From Paraphysomonas bandaiensis (lineage: Eukaryota; Chrysophyceae), in NCBI GenBank assembly GCA_965644295.1, contig CBFFRP010000146.1, forward strand, positions 62,001-126,000: a stretch of 64,000 bases of DNA, given 5' to 3'. Made by a program: the position numbers and the translations under genes. This document shows, in pieces, positions 22,224 through 32,937 of the stretch (position 1 is its first letter; the number at the start of each line of letters is the position of its first letter). The notes beneath the pieces are model-generated. The model saw only the letters and a program-made list of their open reading frames with translations, had not been told where the DNA came from and made no database searches.

Positions 22224-23132
22224 GTGTAAATAAGTTATGTATATATGCGGTATTCTTGATTGTGAGTGCGAAAACATCTCTTTGTCCGTCTTGTTCCTGT
22301 TTTAATTCACTCTAATTTCCATCAAAATAGTGTAGAAGTGGTAGTTTTTCGAGTGAAAGAAATACTATTATGATAAAATAATCGGTTTTATCCAACTACT
22401 ACTATTTTTACTACAATTTTATTAATATATTTATTTGGAATCTAAAAGGATATAATTTATTCTAAAAAATTGGACAAGGGATGAACTAGCACGTTAGCTG
22501 ATCTATTAGGTTGAGCTATCGGCTATGAAGCGAGTACAACTTCTCCCCCGCCTTTTTTTGCAATACTTGAGTTGAGACTTGCAAGGATGGTTCAGTTCTA
22601 TGGAAATGGAAAGCATATGGTATCGAATCAGCAGGAGTGAATATTTGCTGCATATGTAGTCATTGCCAGATATTGACTATGGAATCTCTTCAAAACATGT
22701 CGCTTGTGCCCCATACTGACAGCGTAACTAATTACTGCGTGCGACCCTCTAGTGGTTGCTGCTGAGTGCTGCGATTGCTCGCCTCTACCTATGTACTCAT
22801 TGCATATTCAGCGCTGAATACCCTGAATACCATGTGATAATGATGTAGCTAGTTGGGTTCTGCCCCATACTGACAGCGTAACTAATCACTGCGTGCGCCA
22901 CCCCCAGTGGGTGCTACTGAGTGTTGCGACCGCGCACTTCTATCTATGTACACATTGCTCAGTTCAGCAGTTCCCCACTCGGGGTCTCACTTCATATACA
23001 GCGCTGAATACCGTGTGATAATGATGTAGCTAGTTGGGTTCAGTAGGTAGCTAGCAAATAACGTATGGGACTTAAATCAAGTATTAGTTAGGTACCCACC
23101 CCGCCCCCACCCGGCTCTACCTAAGTACGCGC
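22224..23132. other. hAT interior, non-coding with tandem repeat
   Basis: Follows the kinase-like gene. It is AT-rich to about 22560, then carries the 154/180-bp tandem repeat (22707-23040). No supported open frame. Confidence 0.6.
22707..23040 (+). repeat. Two tandem copies of a 154-180 bp unit near the hAT right end
   Basis: Both copies start TGCCCCATACTGACAGCG and end GTGATAATGATGTAGCTAG. The second (22861 on) has a roughly 25-bp extra segment. Subterminal tandem repeats are common in hAT elements and often bind transposase; that role is inferred. Confidence 0.8.
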
Positions 23133-23463
23133 TCAGAATGGGGAAAACATCACCATATTCATCCACAGAATTAATCGAAATATGCTAGTATCCGGCCATA
23201 ACTGTCGAATAGCTTTCAGAAACAACAGTATATTAAGTAGGATGGATACTTTTGCGCAACACTGATATAATATATTTAGCTGTGCTGAACAGACGTTCCC
23301 ATGTATTGGCAGTACATACCAGGGCCAGGCAACCGTTAATGACTCGTGGATCTGTACGTTTCTTAATTTTTTGAGCTGACTGAAAATTTTTAGTCGCATA
23401 GTCAACATCAGCTTCATTATCCTTTGTAATGTTGTAATTAATTTCTCGGTTATTTATATCCAT
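23133..23463 (-). pseudogene. hAT transposase C-terminal relic, frameshifted
   Basis: From 23463 the frame gives a short acidic lead, then LALVCTANTWERLFSTAKYI, matching the hAT dimerisation block (usual pattern SERLFSTAG). It stops after KSIHPT. The homology continues one frame over as LLNILLFLKAIRQLWP, matching the usual LLFLK motif. A frameshift and loss of the N-terminal zinc finger and catalytic region make it non-functional. Transcribed inward from the right end. Confidence 0.8.
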
Positions 23464-23619
23464 TTTGCACCCTACAGTTGAGAATCTTCTCTTATATGAC
23501 TATCATAATATTGATTGCAATATATTGCAATAGTATTGTGAGCTCATTTAGCAGAAACACTATTGATGGAATATTTGTTCAGTCCACCAATCAATATACT
23601 GTACAATGTATTGCAATAC

Positions 23620-23641
23620 AATATATTGTTCCCTATCCCTG
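23620..23641 (-). repeat. hAT right terminal inverted repeat
   Basis: The inverse of the left end; reads TGTTCCCTATCCCTG on the plus strand at the outer edge. Confidence 0.93.
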
Positions 23642-23649
23642 CTACTAAG
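23642..23649 (+). other. Right target-site duplication (CTACTAAG)
   Basis: Exact copy of 17961-17968. Confidence 0.95.
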
Positions 23650-23995
23650 TAGCTGAATTGATATTATTGATAATGACCTATTCTACGTTAGTATGCGATC
23701 AATGTGCCATACTGATACCGCATTATAGCTGGGATATGTGCTTATTCTAGCTGCAGACTGCAAACACATGATTGTAATCTCTAAAGTGTTTAATATTCTA
23801 GGCCTACTGTGTTTTGTGCAGTAATATTTTGTAATCTGTAAACCATTCGAGGAGAGATGGCAAGTACATAATCTCTCAACTACTCTTCATAATCTATACA
23901 TCTTTTATATTAGATGCTGACAATATACTGACATTAGCGTAAAACATTGTATCAAACATTATTTTATACGAATTCATAATCGGCTACAGCCACTA
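23650..23995. other. Short intergenic region
   Basis: AT-rich DNA between the hAT element and the Erv1 stop codon; nothing recognisable. Confidence 0.6.
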
Positions 23996-24705
23996 TTAAG
24001 ATGTTGGGTCAGTTGAGCGAATTTCATCTCCTCTGTCCCAGCAATCTTCACGTCCTATTCTCCACCGAAGATCTAGCTCTTCCATGTTGCAAGGAAATAA
24101 TGGTAGCCCTAATTTCTCGTTGACTTCGTTATGCAATTGACAGGACCACATTGAGAGTGCCACCCTTGAAGAGACACTGACAGACATAATAAAACAATAT
24201 GACAATATTTCTACAATGCTGCTTACTCAGGAGGAGTTCTATCTAACGATTCGCGGAAGTCAGCAGCACAATGCGGGCAGGGATACACATCAGCCAATGA
24301 CTCGAAAAATCGGGAAGTGCTCAGTTGGACATCTTCGCTGGGATTATCAGGATAATTAGCGGCTATTGTATGTATTAAATTCCAAGTGCTAACACCAAGT
24401 TCTCCTCGCGTCACAGGACAGCCTGGTCAAGCTTTAGGACACTATATTGCGCAACATCAAAATCAACCTTCTGTATAAGGATTCTCTGTTCGCTCTCGTT
24501 TGGATGATTTCTTCTTTTTATTCTTTTTCGCAATCGCAAACATTTCCATTACAGAATTACATGCTGGAATTTCACAGTCAGAATCTTTAGCTATACTTCC
24601 TTTCGGTTGACACCACTGCATGTGATGGGGCTGTATGGTTGCATACGCACCAATAGAACCTGTGATTGCCATCGAAACACCTCTTCTTAACCCTATAAAG
24701 CGCAT
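23996..24705 (-). CDS. Erv1/ALR-family FAD-linked sulfhydryl oxidase
   Basis: It oxidises thiols to disulfides with FAD and, in mitochondria, reoxidises the intermembrane-space import receptor. Exons 24705-24468, 24422-24227 and 24176-23996 give 204 residues. The Erv domain begins CPVTRGELGVSTWNLIHTIA. It includes the conserved Trp and His, FFESLADVYPCPHCAADFRE with the redox CPHC pair, and MWSCQLHNEVNEKLGLPLF with the FAD-site HNEVN pattern; a terminal FPCN Cys pairs with the preceding Cys as in ALR. The first about 80 residues hold CQPKGS and a Lys-rich linker. The extreme N-terminus (MRFIGLRRGVSMAIT) could be a mitochondrial targeting helix. Intron 1 splits the codon just before the domain's first Cys. 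Confidence 0.93.
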
Positions 24706-25600
24706 TGTTTCACAATGAGTGCTGTTAAAACTTATATAATTGTAGATTGAAAAGTATTCGTGGAAGCTTCATTTGATCTTCCATTGCTTGCTTGTGCAGC
24801 AGTACATTCCCTGTACTGTATACTATGCATACACTACACTATGCCACACTACCTACTGTACATACGTAGTATACCTATACCTATACTATGCTATACGGCT
24901 GTCCACGTACTACAAAAAATCAGCACCACATATCTCAGATGTTCTTTAGAAAATTCCAGGTATTTATATTTTCTTCTCTCAATTGTTCGTCGTCATGCTT
25001 GACATTGATATGATAAAGTATAAACCGCCTATTTATATATCACAGTAACTTAAAAACGGGGATTTTAGACAACTCTTGGAATGATAGGATTCCCCAAATT
25101 CCAAATACGCTGTACTCTGCTGTATATAGAGTAGTACCAGGGGAGTATGTACCGTTGTGGTGAGTGGGATACGATCAAAAAAAAAGAAACGAGCGAAACG
25201 CATCAAGTTAAGTGCATAGATACAACCATGTACACATACATATAGACATAGACGTAGACATACGCTGTACATACATAGAGAGTGAGGTCTGTTTTTTCAT
25301 ACTGTAAAACAGGACTATATCGACATGTATGTATAGTTACTTTAACACTAATTATTAAGCACTAATATCGTTGTTCATCGCAATCTATGCGATGAGTGCG
25401 ATGTGGGATGATGTGATATGGTAAATAATGTACGAATCAAGACTATAAATTCATATATTCATTCATAGTCTGAGTTCCTCTGTGTCTCTGTGTTACTCCT
25501 ATTGGTTGAACTCTAGTTATATCAATAGTATTGCAATCATATCATTGTTTTGTGTGTAAATACGAATAATTTTGTTTTATATTAACATATACGGAATAAA
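24706..25600. other. Divergent promoter region between Erv1 and the K+ channel gene
   Basis: AT- and TAC-rich low-complexity DNA (24800-24900, 25200-25275). The open frames at 24760-25002 and 25033-25272 consist of microsatellite translation and are not called. Confidence 0.55.
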
Positions 25601-28600
25601 ATGATCGCAAAGGCGGCCACTGTGTCTAAAAAGACCACTAAAAAGAATCAGTCAAATGATAAAGCGGCTGCAGATGCGATCGCACAGCAGAAGGAGCGTG
25701 ATATGATGATAGATGAAAAGGATACATACAGAAGTTTCTGGGATGGAGTTAAGGCGGCATCTATTATTCAAAAAGAAAAACTTGTAAAAAATACAAGGAA
25801 GACGAAGTTCAAAAGAGACTTAGGCCCTGCAACTGTCAGCACTGATAAGATATATGCGGAACATTCCAAAGAGGTATATTGTTTATACTTTTTTCATGCA
25901 TGGTGCACTTATCCTTATTTTTATATGCAGCTACTTGAACAAAAGAATCTATTTGATCCAGAAGGTGTCTTTAAAATGCTGTGGGATTGTTTTGTGGGAT
26001 TGTTAATATTGTATTCTATTATCATCATTCCGTTCCGAATCGGGTTTCAAGTATCTCCAAGCAGAGGCGAGTCTATGTTTGATCTAATTGTGGACAGTCT
26101 TTTCGGATTGGATATAATTTTTAATTTCAACACGTCATATGTAGACCCGACCACTGAATTAGTGGTAACTAGTCGTAGGAAAATTGCAGCAAATTATTTG
26201 AAGGCATGGTTCTGGATAGATCTTTTTTCCACAGTACCGTTCGACTCCATCGTTCACAAGTACACTGGGGGAGGGAGCCAACTTGAATCATTACGGCTCA
26301 TTAAAATACTCCGTCTTACCAGAATTGCGTGTATTGAAACTCAGCAAGTTTGGCAAGGTTTTGGACTCATACAACATCAACCCTGCATTGGTTGGAGTTC
26401 AGAAACTAGTTCTAGAGATCTGCTTCGTAGCGCATATTGTATCGTGTTTCTGGCACTTTTTGACTACGGATGATGTTAGGGATGATGTGTCCCCTGATTA
26501 TAGCAATGACCGTCCGAACCCGGACGGAAATACTTGGACAACACGATTCGGGTACGAGACCTCCAGTTTAGGGACACGGTATATTGCATCTTTCTACTGG
26601 ACTATTAGCACTATGCTATCGATAGGATACGGAGATATCAGTGGGGTAAACTCTTCCGAACGCATTTATTGCATATGCACGGAGCTCGTTGGGGCGGTCT
26701 TATTTGGTGCAGTCATCGCTCAGGTGACACGACTTATTGAGAGCCGTAATCCCCAGGCGAGGGCTTTTAAGGAGAAGATGGACGAGCTCAAAGCATATCT
26801 AAACGAGAAACTACTTCCTACGAAGCTCAAGGTAGCTGCCAGGGACGCTTATGGGTACTTTCTTGGTCGCAAATCTTCGTTTGGCGAAACAGGGATATTC
26901 ACAGATCTACCACCGAATCTTCTCAATAAGCTCGTGTTGTCGATATACTCAACAGAGGTTCACCGTATTCATCTATTCAAAGATTGTGATGAAAATTTCA
27001 TTGTGAAGCTTGTTATTCATAGTAAGCCGTTCCAGGCAATGCCTGGTACCCTTATTGTAGAAAAAGGCGATGTGCCAGACGAAATAATGTTCGTAATGAG
27101 AGGGTTAGTTCAATTCACTACTGTTGGATACACAGAATTGGATGGAGTGGTGGACGCAGTGACAGGCTACAGCACAGAAGGGGGTTATTTCGGCGATTTT
27201 GAGTACTATAGACGCACTATTCGAATGGTTTCGCATCGTGCGATGTGTAACTGTAGCGTGATCGCTATTCCTACGGGTGTGTTGGACGAGGCAATAGGCA
27301 CATATCCCTCTACTGGAGACAGGGTGACCACGGAGTTGCAGCAGAGGTATGAGAATTTTGTTGAAGCTAGCCAGAGTAAAGCACACAAACGAGAGGGTCA
27401 TCGTATATATGTAAAGGAGACTCTTGTAGTTGATGGCAGGCTTCAAGCGATGCAGAATGAGGGCGACACGAGTAAGATATACGGCAAGAGAGTAAACTCC
27501 ACTAACCAAGTGCTCGAAGTATATCGAACTGTACGTGAGGTAAAGAAAGGGCAAAAGCTTGTCGAGGAACACGCTGAGGAGCACTATGAAGATCTTATTG
27601 CGCGATATATTATATTGCCTAAGAGTGATAACAAAATAAAGTGGGACATGTTCATCGGAGCTCTTATTCTTTTTAGTGTATTAGTCATCCCAGTCCAGAT
27701 AGGCTTCGCTCGTAAATCCAAGGGTGCTTTGAAAATATTTGATATTGTTGTGGATGTGTTCTTCGGGATCGATATGCTTGTTAGTATGAGGACCTGCTAT
27801 TTTGACGATAATGAAGATGCTTATATTGTGGTTCCAAAGAAAATGTATCGCCACTACTTTGTCACTTGGTTTTGGATAGATTTTTTCTCGGTGATGCCTT
27901 TCGAGAGAATCGTGTCAAGATTTGCCGCTGGCAATACTGATATATTTAGCTCATTTAAACTTCTGAAGGTGGTTCGTTTAATGAGACTGCTGAAGTTGGC
28001 TCGTTTGGCTAAACTTAGGAAATATATTGCCCGCTTAGAAGACCAGCTGGGAATTAATCCGGCAACTTTCGAGTTAGTGAAAATGCTCCTGGAAGTATTA
28101 TTCATCGGACACCTTATATCTTGCTTGTACTGGTACCTGAGTACCACACTGTCACCTTATGCCTGGTATGATAAACTGAATCTGAGGAATGCCTCCCTGC
28201 AGGAACAATATGTGACCACTGTATACTGGACCTTCACAACCCTCGCGACAGTGGGCTATGGCGATATCGTTCCAGTTGATTCTGAGGGAAGAATTGTGAC
28301 GATTATTGTGATGATACTCGGTGCCACAGTGTTTGGTTACATTGTGGCAAATGTTTCGAGTCTTATGGGGAGCCTTGATGTTACCTCGACGCGAATGAAC
28401 GAGAGAATAGCAGAGGTGTCCGAATATCTTATCGAGAAGAATGCATCTGCGCCTCTGGCGGAGAGTATCGTCAAGCACGTTAAATATATGTTCACACAGA
28501 CTTCTGCTTTTGACGAAAGGGCTATTTTATCCCGTTTACCATTGCACCTATCCAGAAAAATGATATTTTTTCAGCATGCTGATACGTTGAGCAAGATTGC

Positions 28601-30128
28601 GATTTTTAAATATATTCAGAGCAAAGGAGTCATATTGTATCTTTTCAGACGAATGACCCCAGTCTTTTACGATGCGCTCCATTATATCGCAGTAGAGGGT
28701 TCACGTGCGCATGAAGTTGTGTTCCTGGTATCTGGAAGGGCTAATGTTTATAAGTCACGCGTCAATAAGGAAGTATTAGTTAGACGACGCCCCTCGAGGA
28801 AAACCATGCGCGCCCTTGAACGTTCCATGAGCGTTGACCCAAGTAACAAAGTAGTTCCCATAGAAATGTGTGACCTGATATATCAGTTGACGGCGGGAGA
28901 TTTTTTTGGTCATGTGGCGATAATGGAGAAAAGACCGTTTAAGGCCTCTGTTCGAACATTCATGCCATGTAGTGTATATTTGTTGAGTGAGCTGGAGATA
29001 ACAAGGCTGCTTCGACATTTCCCAGCTGTGGCAGTAAACCTTCAGGGTGCTCTAGCGATGGCAATCAATGCAACACACTCATTCGGAAGGAGACATTTGC
29101 GTGATAAGAGAGCGGAATTTATATCTAAGATGGGCACGGCTTATGTACAGGCGAGGGCAAGGATGATGGCACAAAAGTCGAAATCGTCCGCTGACCTTCT
29201 TGGAAATTTCGTGAGCCGAATAAACTCGAAGGATATTTTTGACACTGGAGAAACTAAGTCTGGTGAAACGCGACAGAGGCGGCGTGGAAGTTTATCTAGT
29301 CTTCTTGGAGGTACTGGTGATTCCAAGATACGATATGGGCAACTCCTGTCGTTCGAGTCCACTGTTAGTAAAGATGATACTGATACCTCGAACCCTGCGG
29401 CAACCACATCGGCTGCGATATCTCGGGGTCCTTCTCAAATAGTTCCGCTTGAGACTGTTGTCAGCGAAAGTCGTATGAATAGCGATGGAGATTGCGATAG
29501 CCAACCGCCACCAGCGTCACGGAAGCCTTCAACACACCCTCCCCCGTCGCGGAGTGCCTCTGTAGCATCACATATTGCCAAATCAGATTCCCGATGGAAT
29601 ATTGTTCGCGCAGTCGTGCACGACCCCGCGTCAATGGCTATTATTCAATCCAATGTTAGCAGTAGCAAATCAATGGATGAGGACGAAGTTAAATCTGGGC
29701 TACCAAAAATGAAGAGTAATGTAAAACTGAAGCCGATAAGGAAGCAGTTGTCATCGATGGGTAGTGTTGGCATGACGAGGAACTTTAGCAGACTCTCTAG
29801 TACAGGGGATAGGAAACCTGGCGAGGTGGAAACAAATATGTCGATTGCTGCAGTTGTAAAGAAGCAGATGGTGCACAAGCGCAGGGCCAAAGTTATGTTC
29901 TTGACTGATGGGAATGAGTGGTATGATTCAGATGAAGACAAGAAGGTTTACGATGAGTTTTATCTAATCAAATCTCGTGCCCTATTTAAACGACATAGGT
30001 CGTGTCCGAATTTTACAGACAATAAATTTCGCAAGAAAATAGCGAAAAAAAGGACCCGACGAATGTCATACCCAGCCCTAAACTTAGAGGCATGGAAAGA
30101 AGACAAGAAGTCACAGTGTTTGTTGTAA
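25601..30128 (+). CDS. Twin-domain cyclic-nucleotide-gated-type K+ channel, apparent frameshift
   Basis: Exon 1 is 25601-25873, intron 25874-25930 (57 nt, in frame and stop-free), exon 2 to 30128. The polypeptide would be about 1489 residues and contains two complete channel units in series. Unit 1: S1 near FVGLLILYSIIIIPFRIGF, S3 KAWFWIDLFSTVPFD, S4, S5, pore with SIGYGD, then a cyclic-nucleotide-binding-like domain (MPGTLIVEKGD, GGYFGDFEYY). Unit 2: S3 VTWFWIDFFSVMPFE, S4 VVRLMRLLKLARLAKLRK, pore ATVGYGD, then a second binding-like domain (GDFFGHVAIME). GYG filters indicate K+ selectivity. A Ser-rich basic tail follows. In S4 of unit 1 the frame changes at about 26324: LRLIKILRLTR precedes and LRVLKLSKFGK follows in the +1 frame. 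A two-base loss from a T run restores an every-third-residue Arg/Lys pattern, so mutation or assembly error is likely. Confidence 0.88.
26318..26330 (+). other. Frameshift site in first S4 segment
   Basis: Frame 1 reads ACC AGA ATT GCG TGT and runs to a stop at about 26473. The correct continuation TTG CGT GTA TTG begins at 26325 in the next frame. An original ATT TTG CGT losing two T would give exactly this sequence. No GT-AG intron can bridge the two frames here. Confidence 0.85.
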
Positions 30129-30282
30129 GTATCATTCAAAAAAATGACGGGGTGTTGTAGTACACAATATTAAGAATCTATTTATTTTAATTAGTATTGT
30201 GTGTGTATGTCAATCTTTAGGTGTAATAATATAATTATCAGCTATTACTTCATTTATGAACAATTAAAAGCTATATATATAT

Positions 30283-30372
30283 GCGGCTCACGTTTGTTTC
30301 CCGGAGAAATAATGTCTCCGGTACTTATCTCCCAGAATACCACGAAAAGGTACGAGTCCAACTTTGTTGAGG
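30283..30372 (-). repeat. Dispersed repeat C, copy 1
   Basis: About 90 bp whose inverse matches 60066-60154, including GCGGCTCACGTT and ACTTTGTTGAGGG. The core contains short inverted pieces around CTCCGG. Confidence 0.75.
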
Positions 30373-30514
30373 GATGAAGTTTAAACAGTAATCAATTAGA
30401 AAATTATAACGATCGTCATTCATTCATTCATATTTGCCAAAATTATATTCTCTCAACTTAACACCTATCATCACTCATTGAATTCACTACAATATTTTCT
30501 CTACTCCACTCAAC

Positions 30515-30992
30515 ATACACATGCATGCGTTTGCTGCAAATTAACGACAAATCTTGAGCATATATAAATTTCACCTAATCTTATATAGTTCATTACAGTA
30601 CACCATCTAGTTCTCATTATTGCTTGCGCATGTAACAGAAAAGCAATAACTGTACCCCAATGAATGAACTGATTATTACTCAACAGCCCAATAGTACTCC
30701 AGCTACACACTCTACTACTCTAGTCTCTATAACCACTACTTATTACCTGACACTAGCCGGGAGTCTCTGGAGCTTAAAGCCATTTCTGATGCATTATTTC
30801 TCTTTTTACCACGACTGAGAGCATTGCTCAGTAAGTCGAGCATTTCCACTACCTCACCTGCATGGTCTTCTTTTTCCATTTCAAACACGGTTTCATGCTG
30901 TAAATCAGCACATGAATCAACGACGTACTCGGACTGAACTTTCTCTGCGCATTTTAAATGCTTTACTCCCCTCCAATACTAATAGGCATACT
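30515..30992. repeat. Dispersed repeat B, copy 2
   Basis: Direct copy of 18140-18612 with a few substitutions and small indels. The contained minus-strand frame is retained, with an extra residue (KKRNNASEM against KKRNASEM). Upstream on the minus strand (about 31095-30980) another short coding-like stretch (RDKWVPVTCRKAESVCLEVI) may be an adjoining exon. Confidence 0.88.
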
Positions 30993-31202
30993 GCTTGGTT
31001 GCGTCGTCTTCAATAACCTCGAGACATACACTCTCCGCTTTTCTACAGGTCACGGGAACCCACTTGTCACGCTCATTTTGACGATAATGAGGCATAAACC
31101 TTTACAATAGCTCTCCCGCATAGTAATGAAGCTTGCTATACGAACTCACAGTTAATAATGGCACGATTCACAGTGTGTTCGCTCTCTCAAAATCCGTCCG
31201 AC

Positions 31203-31364
31203 TCTGTGGGAATAAGTCGATCCAGCAGAATAGTCGATCCAGCAAAAAAATCGACCTTTTTTCGTTATTTCTCTGAAATATATTCGTCAAAAAACAACAT
31301 GCATCAAAAAAGCCTGGATTTTTTTGCTGGATCGACATATTCTGCTTGATCTTATTCCCACAGA
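31203..31364. mobile_element. MITE-like element with 53-bp imperfect terminal inverted repeats
   Basis: Begins TCTGTGGGAATAAG and ends with the inverse. The arms share CGATCCAGCAAAAAAATC and can fold into a long hairpin. The left arm repeats TCGATCCAGCA internally. No coding capacity and no certain target duplication. Confidence 0.75.
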
Positions 31365-31859
31365 CAGAATTGTTGCCTTATTGGAATTCCAAGAAATCAC
31401 TATCTAAGTGCGTGGCATTCGCTACTTCAAAATTGAAGTTGCGGTTTCTGCAACATGACATCAAGATTTCAGCTGGATGATGGTATCTTGCTCCCTCAAA
31501 CCATCCCTAATCTGCTTCTTGGAGTTCCAAAACGCTGTTCATATACCAGTGCCTGCCAATACTTCAATGTTCTGTTCGACGTCACACTTTAGTCAGCCGC
31601 ATAGCATTTGCGATTACTATACAATCACAACTTCACTGCAATCAAGTCAGGGTTATCATCACGACTAAGATTCGTATCCTCACAGTGAGTGTTGTCTGGA
31701 GTGACACTTCTTTATTGGCATGCTCCATTTCTGATTGGCTTCTGCGGAATATTTTTTTAGACAAGACGATGAAAAACGACGCTTTTGTTCTTGTTAGCGC
31801 GAAGGGGATCCCAGTAGACCTCATAGAACTCCCATCCATACACTCGTATCCAGAATAAA

Positions 31860-31921
31860 CTCCAGAGCGCAAGTAAAACTCCCTTGCCTGACAATCCTGG
31901 AGTTTTACTTGCGCTCTGGAG
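31860..31921. repeat. Perfect 23-bp inverted repeat with 16-bp loop
   Basis: The left arm 31860-31882 (CTCCAGAGCGCAAGTAAAAC, then TCC) is exactly complementary to 31899-31921. A partial extra copy of the ACTCCCTTGCCT..ACAATCCT loop and a direct repeat CCTGCAGAGTGTTCGAT follow at 31935-31990. Confidence 0.9.
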
Positions 31922-31991
31922 CTTGAGGAAGATTTTACTCCCTTGCCTTTTACAATCCTGCAGAGTGTTCGATCCTGCAGAGTGTTCGATC

Positions 31992-32243
31992 ATGGAAGAC
32001 CGCAGTCCTGATCCCTTCTATCAGACATTGCATGCTCTTACTTGTCCAGATACACTGGATGAAATGATTCAAATCGTTACTAATATTCGCCGCAAGAGAA
32101 TGGATACTTTAAACGAGCAGCAGCATGTGGCAGCTCGAACAGCCGAACTGGAGACATCACGGTATCATGACCAGCTCACTGAAACCAATTCATTTCCGTC
32201 GGCTGACTTAACACTTCTTCCTGCATCGTTTGTTTCTACTTAG
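31992..32243 (+). CDS. Small open frame, 83 residues, unknown
   Basis: An ATG-initiated frame encodes a polar protein beginning MEDRSPDPFYQTLHALTCPD with a helical Arg/Lys/Glu segment (IVTNIRRKRMDTLNEQQHVA). It lies immediately after a hairpin and direct repeats and has no introns, so it may be a fragment of a mobile element (a gag-like helix is possible) rather than a host gene. No family recognised. Confidence 0.35.
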   Translation: MEDRSPDPFYQTLHALTCPDTLDEMIQIVTNIRRKRMDTLNEQQHVAARTAELETSRYHDQLTETNSFPSADLTLLPASFVST

Positions 32244-32320
32244 TATATTTTTGCTATCTGTTCCTTAGTCTTAGTTTGTTTCATTTTTACCATTAACTAA
32301 CATTCGATACAACGTAACAC

Positions 32321-32509
32321 TTACATAACCTTTCGACACTTAGTAACACTTACTTCTATTCACACTTAGTAACAACTTAGTAACACTATATTATTCAATA
32401 TTATAATCATATTTACATAACCTTTCGACACTTCTTAGTAACACTTACTTCTATTCACACTTAGTAACAACTTAGTAACACTATATTATTCAATATTATA
32501 ATCATATTA
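32321..32509 (+). repeat. Tandem duplication, 92-bp unit, two copies
   Basis: Both units start TTACATAACCTTTCGACACTT and end AATATTATAATCATATT. The second has a 3-bp insertion (CTT). Each contains internal TTAGTAACA repeats. Confidence 0.9.
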
Positions 32510-32697
32510 TAGGTGGACAAGAACTAAAACAGTCAAACTATTTCAGTTTCACTCCTCTCATTCCTATGTATAATACTGTTAAGCACAAATGTATTCTTCA
32601 ATTCATAATTCAAATGCTTTAGAAATTACGAACAACGGGAAAACTCAACATTATGAAGAATAGAATTACATGATAATGAACTAATGATATTATGATC

Positions 32698-32937
32698 GGA
32701 ATAAGTGCCACTTGTGTAGGCATCCGGGAATGAGCCCACCTCAAGGACATCCGGGACAGGACCCACCTGAAGGGTAACCGGGGTATTGGGCTGCCTGATG
32801 AAGTCAAGCACCGGGATGTTCACCTTAAGAACTCAGAGCGGAAGTGGTCGCACAAGCAGCTTCCGTAGCGTTAAATAGTAGGATAAAAAAAGTGTGTACT
32901 GATTAGTTTTCAGGTAGAGGTCTAACTAGTTTGTCTA
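32698..32937 (+). repeat. Dispersed repeat D, copy 1
   Basis: Closely matches 60219-60500: CATCCGGGA motifs, AACTCAGAGCGGAAGTGGTC and CAGCTTCCGTAGCGTTAAAT. Relative to that copy it lacks the segment between two CGCAC words, consistent with deletion between short direct repeats. Confidence 0.85.

Larger units (their letters stand above)
17969..23641. mobile_element. hAT-superfamily DNA transposon with cargo genes, about 5.7 kb
   Basis: The left end begins CAGGGATAGGGAACA and the right end is its exact inverse. With one mismatch the terminal inverted repeats extend to about 22 bases. A perfect 8-bp target duplication flanks it. CAGGG termini plus 8-bp duplications are characteristic of hAT elements. 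A broken hAT transposase C-terminus lies near the right end (23133-23463, minus). The interior holds a copy of repeat B, a copy of repeat A, a divergent pair of genes sharing a 160-bp inverted promoter/leader, a nested TIR element, a protein kinase-like gene, and a 154/180-bp tandem repeat. With no intact transposase it is probably non-autonomous. Confidence 0.92.

Noticed and set aside
25874-25930. Retained 57-nt segment as coding sequence in the channel
   Set aside because: It is stop-free and in frame, but has GT-AG ends, typical intron size and Tyr/Phe-rich random translation.
27105-29941. Minus-strand open frames over the channel gene
   Set aside because: Antisense shadows without splice support.
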